Source: Clostridia bacterium
GTDB taxonomy: Bacteria; Bacillota; Clostridia; Christensenellales; Aristaeellaceae
Length of the DNA: 10,121 nt
NCBI GenBank assembly: GCA_016296675.1
Contig: JAEDIV010000095.1
Span: 1-10,121 of the forward strand
Direction of reading: 5' to 3'
A program made the translations under genes and the position numbers. The notes below the pieces were generated by a model, which worked only from the letters and a program-made list of their open reading frames with translations, did not search any database and had not been told where the DNA came from. Positions 5,855-10,121 of the stretch are shown here, in pieces. The number at the start of each line of letters is the position of its first letter. Position 1 is the first letter of the stretch.

Positions 5855-6673
5855 ATGCTCGGCGCAATCATCGGCGATTTTGTGGGCAGCATCTATGAAA
5901 TGAACAACATCCGTTCGACGGACTTTCCCTTCTTTTCGGATACCTGTACCTTTACCGACGACACCATGATGACCATCGCCATCGCCGAGGCGCTTCTGAC
6001 CGATCGGGATTATGCAAAAAGCCTTAAAAAATATGCAAGGGCGTATCCGAACGCGGGCTACGGAAGCCGCTTTCTGAATTGGGCAATTAACGAAAACGCT
6101 CCGGCCTACAACAGCCTTGCAAACGGCTCGGCCATGCGCGTGTCCCCGGTGGGCTGGATGGCGAAGTCTCTTGAGGAAGCGCTTGCACTTGCGCGCGACA
6201 CCGCCCTGCCCACCCACAATCACCCGGAGGGGATTCTCGGCGCGCAGGTGGTCGCTGGCTGCATTTTCCTTTTGAGACAGGGAAAAAGCAAAGACGAAAT
6301 CCGCGCATGGGTGGAGGAAATGGGCTATCCCATGAATTTCACCATCAGTGATCGCCAAAAGACCTATAAGTTCGATGTGACCTGCCGAGGCAGCGTGCCC
6401 GAGGCGATTCAGGCGTTTATCGAATCCACGGATTTCGAATCCGCCATCCGCCTTGCCGTCTCCATCGGCGGCGACAGCGACACCATCGCATCGATCGCGG
6501 GCGCATTGGCGGAGGTCGTCTACCCCATCCCGCGCTATATGATTGAGCGTGTCCGGGACAAGCTCAGACTGTGCGGCCCCCAAAAGCCGCTGGACGTCGT
6601 GACGGAATTTTATGCGAAACTGAGCAATTGTGCTTTAGCGGATACACGGAAATGCCTGGAGGAAAAGTCATGA
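5855..6673 (+). CDS. ADP-ribosylglycohydrolase family protein, second copy
   Basis: A 272-aa member of the DraG/ARH family, same fold and expected Mg-dependent chemistry as the copy at 3643. Motifs in order: MLGAIIGDFVGSIYE (1-15), TDDT (34-37), NGSAMRVSP (90-98), THNHPEG (120-126), and GGDSDTIASIAGALAE (205-220). All the metal-binding Asp positions are present. Compared with the first copy it has TDDT instead of TDDS and a longer C-terminal tail (from about 243) that carries three cysteines/charged residues and is not part of the usual core. The start has AGGGAGG at 5839-5845. The stop TGA overlaps the next start codon (ATGA at 6670-6673), so translation of the two genes is probably coupled. 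Two diverged family members in one operon suggest different substrates rather than dosage. Confidence 0.9.
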   Translation: MLGAIIGDFVGSIYEMNNIRSTDFPFFSDTCTFTDDTMMTIAIAEALLTDRDYAKSLKKYARAYPNAGYGSRFLNWAINENAPAYNSLANGSAMRVSPVGWMAKSLEEALALARDTALPTHNHPEGILGAQVVAGCIFLLRQGKSKDEIRAWVEEMGYPMNFTISDRQKTYKFDVTCRGSVPEAIQAFIESTDFESAIRLAVSIGGDSDTIASIAGALAEVVYPIPRYMIERVRDKLRLCGPQKPLDVVTEFYAKLSNCALADTRKCLEEKS

Positions 6674-7131
6674 TCGAAAACAAAGGAAATCTGTGGTTTT
6701 ACGACAGCGGAAAAAAGTTTCTGAGCGAAAAACATGCTATAAAGAATCTGACCCGTAAAAACGATATCTGTGTGTACAGCCTTACGCCCAAAGGAGAGAA
6801 ACAGCCCAAATACCTGATTGCAAAGGTGATGCAGGCGGGCGCGATGTACCATGCGGCATCGGACGAAGAGCGCTATGTTATCATAGAGGTAATGGACTAC
6901 GAAAAAACGCATCCGATGAATCTGTTCAGTATCGTGAAGGGTTTAAATGCGATATTGAAAAGCAATATCCTTGACAATGTAAAAGAGACCTTTTTGAGAG
7001 AAAACGGTCTCTTCAGAGACCGCCTGACCTCGCAGGAATTCTTCTCCATCGAGGTCGATCCCGATTCCGACGATCCCGGCGCGAAGATTTATCTGCAGGA
7101 CAAGGCGCATTTTCTCGGCATATCCAAGTAA
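6670..7131 (+). CDS. Hypothetical protein, unrecognised family
   Basis: A 153-aa soluble protein that I do not recognise. It has no signal peptide, membrane segment or known catalytic motif. The N-terminal half looks beta-rich (LWFYDSGKKF at 8-17, ICVYSLTP at 33-40, YLIAKVMQAGAMYH at 48-61, RYVIIEVMDYE at 68-78). A more helical middle follows (about 83-111, SIVKGLNAILKSNILDNVK), then an acidic segment EVDPDSDDPGAKIYL (128-142). The start is fixed by GGAGG at 6658-6662 and the 4-bp overlap with the hydrolase gene; reading frames extending further upstream would overlap that gene extensively. The stable overlap suggests it works with the hydrolase, perhaps as a partner or inhibitor, but this is only context. 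Confidence 0.75.
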   Translation: MIENKGNLWFYDSGKKFLSEKHAIKNLTRKNDICVYSLTPKGEKQPKYLIAKVMQAGAMYHAASDEERYVIIEVMDYEKTHPMNLFSIVKGLNAILKSNILDNVKETFLRENGLFRDRLTSQEFFSIEVDPDSDDPGAKIYLQDKAHFLGISK

Positions 7132-7149
7132 AAAGGAGATTAGCACAGC

Positions 7150-7206
7150 ATGAAGATTCCCTTCGGCGAATTACGCTGCCTTAGTCCCCGGAAAAGAAAA
7201 ACATGA
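7150..7206 (+). CDS. Tiny ORF preceding the DUF285-like gene (leader peptide or broken N-terminus)
   Basis: ATG 7150 has the best ribosome binding site of this stretch (AAAAGGAGAT just upstream) and encodes 18 residues, MKIPFGELRCLSPRKRKT. Its TGA overlaps the ATG of the next gene (ATGA at 7203-7206). It could be a leader that couples translation. Alternatively it could be the original start of the downstream protein, separated by loss of one base in the A-rich run at 7192-7201; restoring one A joins the two frames. The downstream ATG has only a weak GGAAAAG before it, which favours one of these two options over independent initiation. Confidence 0.4.
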   Translation: MKIPFGELRCLSPRKRKT

Positions 7207-7658
7207 CCGAACTAGAAATGGAATACTGCAAAACAACACAGGGTGTGGACATAAGCTCGCTCTTTTACGGCGCGGAAAATCTTACAAAACTGGATATGTC
7301 CGCATTTGATTTTTCGGGCGTTACGAATATGCGGGATATATTTGCGGACTGCAAAAATCTGAGAGATGTAATTCTGTCGGATACCCTTCTTAACGCAAAA
7401 TGCCCCGTAAAGAAAGCGCTCAATAAAAACAAGCTGCCCACGGGAGCGTTCATAGACGAACACGGCGACCCCTGTTTCTATGGATACAGAAATGCCGGAC
7501 CGTACTCGGCATATGAAGACAGGATACCCGTGCCGGATTTCCAGCTCGTATATGAGCCTGTCAGCTTTGACAAAACCACGCAGGCGGACTGGCGCAAATA
7601 CTTTGGCTTAACGGGCTTGGCGAGAATTACAATAGTTCCGCACAAGGTGGAACCTTGA
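7203..7658 (+). CDS. Short DUF285-like repeat protein (BspA-type 26-residue repeats)
   Basis: A 151-aa protein. Residues 15-60 match the 26-residue repeat of bacterial surface proteins (DUF285): DISSLFYGAENLTKLDMSAF (16-35) followed by FSGVTNMRDIFADCKNLRDV (37-56). Only about one and a half repeats are present, while family members usually have many. The remainder (61-151) includes GAFIDEHGDPCFYGYR (81-96) and an aromatic, charged tail DWRKYFGLTGLARITIVPHK; I do not recognise it. There is no signal peptide, so unlike most DUF285 proteins it is not obviously exported. In-frame extension upstream stops at TAG 7182. It is the last gene of the array and may be missing its N-terminus (see the tiny ORF at 7150). 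A role as a binding module beside the two leucine-rich repeat proteins is inferred. Confidence 0.68.
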   Translation: MTELEMEYCKTTQGVDISSLFYGAENLTKLDMSAFDFSGVTNMRDIFADCKNLRDVILSDTLLNAKCPVKKALNKNKLPTGAFIDEHGDPCFYGYRNAGPYSAYEDRIPVPDFQLVYEPVSFDKTTQADWRKYFGLTGLARITIVPHKVEP

Positions 7659-7695
7659 AAACTTAAGCGGAACCCGCCCCGAATTTCCATAAAGA

Positions 7696-7760
7696 AAACC
7701 CGTCCCCCACGATGCAGGAATACAGAACGTTCCTGCCGTAGGGGACGGGTTTCCCGTCCC
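7696..7760 (-). terminator. Intrinsic terminator of the PfkB kinase gene, with an alternative hairpin
   Basis: AAACCCGTCCCC (7696-7707) is an exact reverse complement of 7741-7752, and an inner stem GCAGGAA (7714-7720) pairs with TTCCTGC (7730-7736), giving one long hairpin. On the minus strand it is followed by TTTTCTTT (complement of 7691-7698), as expected for a terminator of the kinase gene ending at 7812. The plus-strand side has no T-run beyond TTT. A second, competing hairpin exists: GGGACGGG (7742-7749) pairs equally with CCCGTCCC (7753-7760) around a TTT loop. The convergent DUF285-like gene ends at 7658. Confidence 0.65.
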
Positions 7761-7811
7761 GAAAAAAACATATGTATAATATACAATCTTCCAATAAATA
7801 TACGAAAAAAC

Positions 7812-8729
7812 TTATCTGAAAAACTCGCTTCCCACGCGCGGACAAACGCTCTCAGGCGTTGAAAGCGTAAGGCTCGCAAGCTTCGTTCCGTATCGAACCG
7901 CGTCTTCAAGATGCCTTCCGTTTGAAAGCGCCGTGACGGTGGCTGAGAAAAACGCATCGCCCGCGCCGGTCGTATCCTTCACAACCGTAGGAATCGGCGG
8001 GCAGTGTCCGAAAACCTGCCTTTCAAAATCCATATACACGCATCCGCTTACGCCCATCGTCACAACCATCTGGCGAATGCCCGCCTTTTCGGCAAGCGGC
8101 TTTGCGGATGCAAGCATCTGATCGGGCGTAAGATGCTGAAGGTTTGCGTCAAACAGCCTTCCGGCTTCGATTTCATTTAAAATCACGCAGCTGGTTTTGT
8201 ACATAAGATCGCGCCTCGACAGAATCACGCGCATGTTGGCCACGATTATATAAACCTTCTTGTTGTAGCGATTGCAAAGTCCGATTACGCGCTCAGCCAG
8301 TTTTTCGGAAACGTCCATTTCCAGAACAACCGTATCCGCGTTTTTGACGATTTCTTCGCCCGCTTTTTCAAAAAGCTCCTCCATGGGTTCGGGGGTCGGC
8401 ATATGGGAGATGGATCCGGTCAAATCGTTTTGCTCATTGAAAACCGCCAGCCACATGCCCATGCCTTTTCGGGGTGTAATGACTGCGTTTTCAAGCGATA
8501 CGCCTGCTTCTTCCAATCGGCTTTTCATTTCATTGCCCAGCGCGTCGTCGTCCACCATCGTGATCATGCCGACGTTTTCGCCAAGATTTGCGAGGTTTTC
8601 GGCCACGTTTCTTGCAACGCCGCCGTGGGTCATCACAATATTTCCAAGATTTGTGCCGCGGGGATCATAGCTTCCGAACGGAAAGCCTTTGATATCCAGA
8701 AACACAACGCCGATTACTTGCGTATTCAA
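7812..8729 (-). CDS. PfkB-family carbohydrate or nucleoside kinase
   Basis: A 305-aa ATP-dependent kinase of the ribokinase/PfkB family, cytoplasmic. The substrate-binding signature GGVARNVAENLANLG is at 36-50. The NxxE motif for Mg/phosphate is seen as NEIEAG (185-190), and the ATP-site signature DTTGAGDAFFSATVTAL is at 252-268 with Asp258 as the catalytic base. Length is normal for the family. The GGV(A/G)RN-AxNLAxLG motif and the overall layout resemble pseudouridine kinases (PsuK/YeiC), so pseudouridine is a fair candidate, but no pseudouridine glycosidase gene is next to it and the substrate is not settled. The start is TTG at 8729, with GGGAG about 10 bp upstream. No in-frame ATG precedes the first conserved strand. 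It has its own promoter (8763-8791) and a terminator at 7696-7752, so it is probably monocistronic. Confidence 0.86.
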   Translation of the reverse strand: MNTQVIGVVFLDIKGFPFGSYDPRGTNLGNIVMTHGGVARNVAENLANLGENVGMITMVDDDALGNEMKSRLEEAGVSLENAVITPRKGMGMWLAVFNEQNDLTGSISHMPTPEPMEELFEKAGEEIVKNADTVVLEMDVSEKLAERVIGLCNRYNKKVYIIVANMRVILSRRDLMYKTSCVILNEIEAGRLFDANLQHLTPDQMLASAKPLAEKAGIRQMVVTMGVSGCVYMDFERQVFGHCPPIPTVVKDTTGAGDAFFSATVTALSNGRHLEDAVRYGTKLASLTLSTPESVCPRVGSEFFR

Positions 8730-8762
8730 GTAAGGAACACTCCCTCTTTTGTATTAAGTATA

Positions 8763-8791
8763 AGTATAGCATAGAAAAGAAGTGGAGACAA
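8763..8791 (-). promoter_or_regulatory. Sigma-A-type promoter of the PfkB kinase gene
   Basis: On the minus strand: TTGTCT (complement of 8786-8791), 17-bp spacer, TATACT (complement of 8763-8768). A second TATACT lies 6 bp further down (8757-8762). It lies in the gap between the solute-binding-type gene (stop at 8818) and the kinase start at 8729, so the kinase is separately transcribed. The -35/-10 pair closely resembles that of the array at 3579-3607. Confidence 0.78.
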
Positions 8792-8817
8792 CTGAATGCG
8801 GCAAAATTTTGAATCAA

Positions 8818-9936
8818 TTATGGCTGAACAGGCAATGCGTCCGAAATGCGCATGCTTCCGCTTATGACGGAAAGAAGCGCTTCTTCAGGATCTTCTGTAT
8901 AGGAAAAGGCAGGCGCGGGAATCAGTTTTGCCTCCGACAGCATCATTTCGATTTCCTGATAATGTGCTTTTCCGCTGTAGATGACTTCACCTGTCACGCT
9001 GAACGCCTTTGCGCTCTCAAGCCGCTTTTGTGCATCCTCGGATAAAAGGTGTTCAAGAAATGAGGCGCACATCTCCTTCGCTTCGCCGTCTTTGGCGTCG
9101 GTTACTGAAAAAAGCGAAAGGCAGTCTGTATATAAATCGCCGGTCATCGCGATTTCAAATTCCGGGGATCCGGATGCATTTAAAAGATACGGGAGATCCT
9201 TTTGTGTCATCAGTATCGCATCGCCCTCTCCTTTTATGAAGGCAGATTTCGCGTTTTCAAGAATCAGGCTTCCGGAACCGGGCGAAATCGAATGTGTTTC
9301 TTCTATTATGGGCTCATCATTTTGATCAATGGATATCGGAAGTCCGAGATCGATTCCGTATTGCGCACTGTGGGGGGCGGAAGGGGAAAAATCCTTTTTA
9401 AGCGCATAAAGCGCGCGAAGGGAGTTGCCTTTCTCAAAAAGGAGCGTCTTTCCCGAAAGCGGCTCGCGCGCGTTTTCATTCCGGATCGCCCAGAACGATG
9501 CACCTATGGCGATAGGCGTGCAAAGATGCGACTCATAATTCTGAAATTCTGTTCTCAATAAATTGGAAACATCTGTTTTGACCAAACCATCGTTGCTTTC
9601 GAGCATGCCCGGCGAAAACACGATCATGTCCGGCGGAAGCTCTGCCGCATAGGAAAAAGAAGCCAGCGTCTTTTCGGAAACCGGCGTGATCTGTACATAC
9701 ACGCCGTCGTGCTTTTTCTCAAACTGCGCGCTTTCCCTGGAAAGCCATGCTGAAAGACCGGATGGCGATGCGGAATTTTTTTCAGAAATCCAAAGCCGGA
9801 GCACGCCGGAAAATGCCTCGGAATTTTCGTGTTGCATGTCGTCTTTGGGGAAAGGAAACAGGTTCAGCGTGTGTATTGCGGCGTATACAAGAAATATCAC
9901 AATGCCCAAAAGCAGTACTCTATATCGAATGGCCAC
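8818..9936 (-). CDS. Membrane-anchored protein resembling an ABC transporter solute-binding protein
   Basis: A 372-aa protein. One hydrophobic segment (about 6-24, VLLLGIVIFLVYAAIHTLNL) serves as signal sequence or anchor; no lipobox cysteine is seen. The rest should be outside the membrane. It has the layout of family-1 extracellular solute-binding proteins: a first strand VLRLWISE near 45, PPDMIVFSP, a hinge region YESHLCTPIAIGASFWAIRN, KGEGDAILMTQKDLPYLLN, and a C-terminal helical part CASFLEHLLSEDAQKRLESA. The ligand is unknown and no permease or ATPase is adjacent, so it may be an orphan binding protein or a sensor. The start is GTG 9936, preceded by GGAGGTGAT. An upstream in-frame ATG at 10068 would extend across the -35/-10 of the rRNA-type promoter and is rejected. 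It diverges from that promoter. Confidence 0.78.
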   Translation of the reverse strand: MAIRYRVLLLGIVIFLVYAAIHTLNLFPFPKDDMQHENSEAFSGVLRLWISEKNSASPSGLSAWLSRESAQFEKKHDGVYVQITPVSEKTLASFSYAAELPPDMIVFSPGMLESNDGLVKTDVSNLLRTEFQNYESHLCTPIAIGASFWAIRNENAREPLSGKTLLFEKGNSLRALYALKKDFSPSAPHSAQYGIDLGLPISIDQNDEPIIEETHSISPGSGSLILENAKSAFIKGEGDAILMTQKDLPYLLNASGSPEFEIAMTGDLYTDCLSLFSVTDAKDGEAKEMCASFLEHLLSEDAQKRLESAKAFSVTGEVIYSGKAHYQEIEMMLSEAKLIPAPAFSYTEDPEEALLSVISGSMRISDALPVQP

Positions 9937-9958
9937 ATAATCACCTCCAAAAAGCAAT

Positions 9959-9986
9959 TTTATGCAAAGCAAATCGAAAAATTCAA
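9959..9986 (-). promoter_or_regulatory. Possible promoter of the solute-binding-type gene
   Basis: On the minus strand: TTGAAT (complement of 9981-9986), 16-bp spacer, CATAAA (complement of 9959-9964), about 23 bp before the GTG start. Each hexamer has two mismatches to consensus and the region is A/T-rich, so chance matches are likely. It overlaps the A-tracts upstream of the divergent rRNA-type promoter. Confidence 0.4.
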
Positions 9987-10010
9987 AAAAATGAAAAAAA
10001 TTCAAAAAAA
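9977..10010 (+). promoter_or_regulatory. Phased A-tracts acting as UP element of the rRNA-type promoter
   Basis: Four runs of A: 9977-9981 (5), 9985-9991 (7), 9994-10000 (7) and 10004-10010 (7). Their centres are 9-10 bp apart, close to one helical turn, which is expected to bend DNA. They lie directly upstream of TTGACA at 10015, in the position where A-rich UP elements contact the RNA polymerase alpha subunits in strong rRNA promoters. Confidence 0.7.
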
Positions 10011-10014
10011 GGGG

Positions 10015-10043
10015 TTGACAAACCATGGACCCTTTGATATAAT
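10015..10043 (+). promoter_or_regulatory. Perfect-consensus promoter, probably of a ribosomal RNA operon
   Basis: TTGACA (10015-10020), exactly 17 bp, TATAAT (10038-10043): a full match to the sigma-A/sigma-70 consensus. With the A-rich upstream stretch and the leader that follows, it is typical of an rrn P1/P2 promoter. Transcription should begin near 10050, running out of the window. The rRNA assignment is inferred because the 16S gene is not in the window. Confidence 0.85.
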
Positions 10044-10049
10044 GAACAA

Positions 10050-10121
10050 GCTTTCGACGAGAGAGCAACGATCCTTGAAAACGATACAGAGAACGAACAA
10101 GAAGCGAAACAGTCGATTCGA
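10050..10121 (+). ncRNA. Probable 5' leader of a ribosomal RNA transcript with boxA-like sequence (partial)
   Basis: No start codon with a binding site follows the promoter. GATCCTTGAAAAC at 10070-10082 resembles the CTTTGAAAAC sequence found in rRNA leaders and 16S-23S spacers of Firmicutes, where it acts as, or overlaps, the antitermination boxA and a processing stem. The rest is A/G-rich (GAACGAACAAGAAGCGAAAC). The feature is cut by the window edge; the 16S gene would be expected soon after. Confidence 0.6.

Noticed and set aside
5819..6583. 254-codon open frame on the minus strand opposite the second ADP-ribosylglycohydrolase
   Set aside because: It mirrors the codon pattern of a clearly real gene, has no binding site or recognisable domain, and covers the hydrolase almost exactly.
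7195..7204. Programmed -1 slip at the AAAAA run before the DUF285-like gene
   Set aside because: The A5 run is not in the required register for a tandem slip, so a leader ORF or a base loss is more likely.
9937..10068. N-terminal extension of the solute-binding-type protein by 44 residues
   Set aside because: The extension runs across the perfect rRNA-type promoter and A-tracts, with low-complexity sequence. GTG 9936 has GGAGGTGAT immediately upstream.

Overview
The window looks like a piece of chromosome from an uncultured or gut-type member of the Clostridia (Firmicutes). The base composition is moderate. The genes have strong AGGAGG-type ribosome binding sites, including some TTG and GTG starts, and there are sigma-A promoters of the TTGNCN-17-TATACT kind. 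Also fitting are a palindromic repeat of a type I associate with gut Clostridia, BspA-like leucine-rich repeat proteins, and a fermentative D-lactate dehydrogenase. The taxonomic placement is inference; no taxonomic marker gene is complete in the window.

Layout from left to right. (1) 70-1104, minus strand: an LdhA-type D-lactate dehydrogenase with an unusual four-cysteine tail. (2) 1281-3271, plus strand, divergent from it: a secreted protein made only of four bacterial SH3 domains, followed after 20 bp by a Gfo/Idh/MocA-family oxidoreductase. (3) 3272-3642, non-coding: a 160-bp palindromic element that can fold into a cruciform, a strong intrinsic terminator, and a near-consensus promoter. 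(4) 3643-7658, plus strand: a compact operon-like array with two ADP-ribosylglycohydrolases flanking two related leucine-rich repeat proteins, the second of which is membrane-anchored and frameshifted. These are followed by an unrecognised 153-aa protein, a tiny ORF, and a DUF285-like repeat protein. Spacings are 26, 84, 30, -4, 18 and -4 bp. (5) 7659-7811: a convergent terminator region with two mutually exclusive hairpins. (6) 7812-8729, minus strand: a PfkB-family sugar or nucleoside kinase with a TTG start and its own promoter. (7) 8818-9936, minus strand: a membrane-anchored protein resembling an ABC solute-binding protein. (8) 9937-10121: phased A-tracts, a perfect TTGACA-17-TATAAT promoter, and a leader with a boxA-like sequence. 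This last stretch is what the start of a ribosomal RNA operon should look like; the 16S gene itself would lie beyond the window.

How the genes may work together. The SH3 protein and the oxidoreductase are probably co-transcribed, but no shared pathway is evident. The 3643-7658 array is the most unusual part. Two enzymes of a family that removes ADP-ribose from proteins or small molecules are interleaved with paralogous repeat proteins that look like protein-binding scaffolds. One gene in it is broken and another may be, both in the same direction (one base lost), so the locus may be decaying or diversifying, or the assembly may carry single-base errors. The two minus-strand genes at the right appear to be independent units. 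No CRISPR array, tRNA, transposase gene or phage gene was seen.
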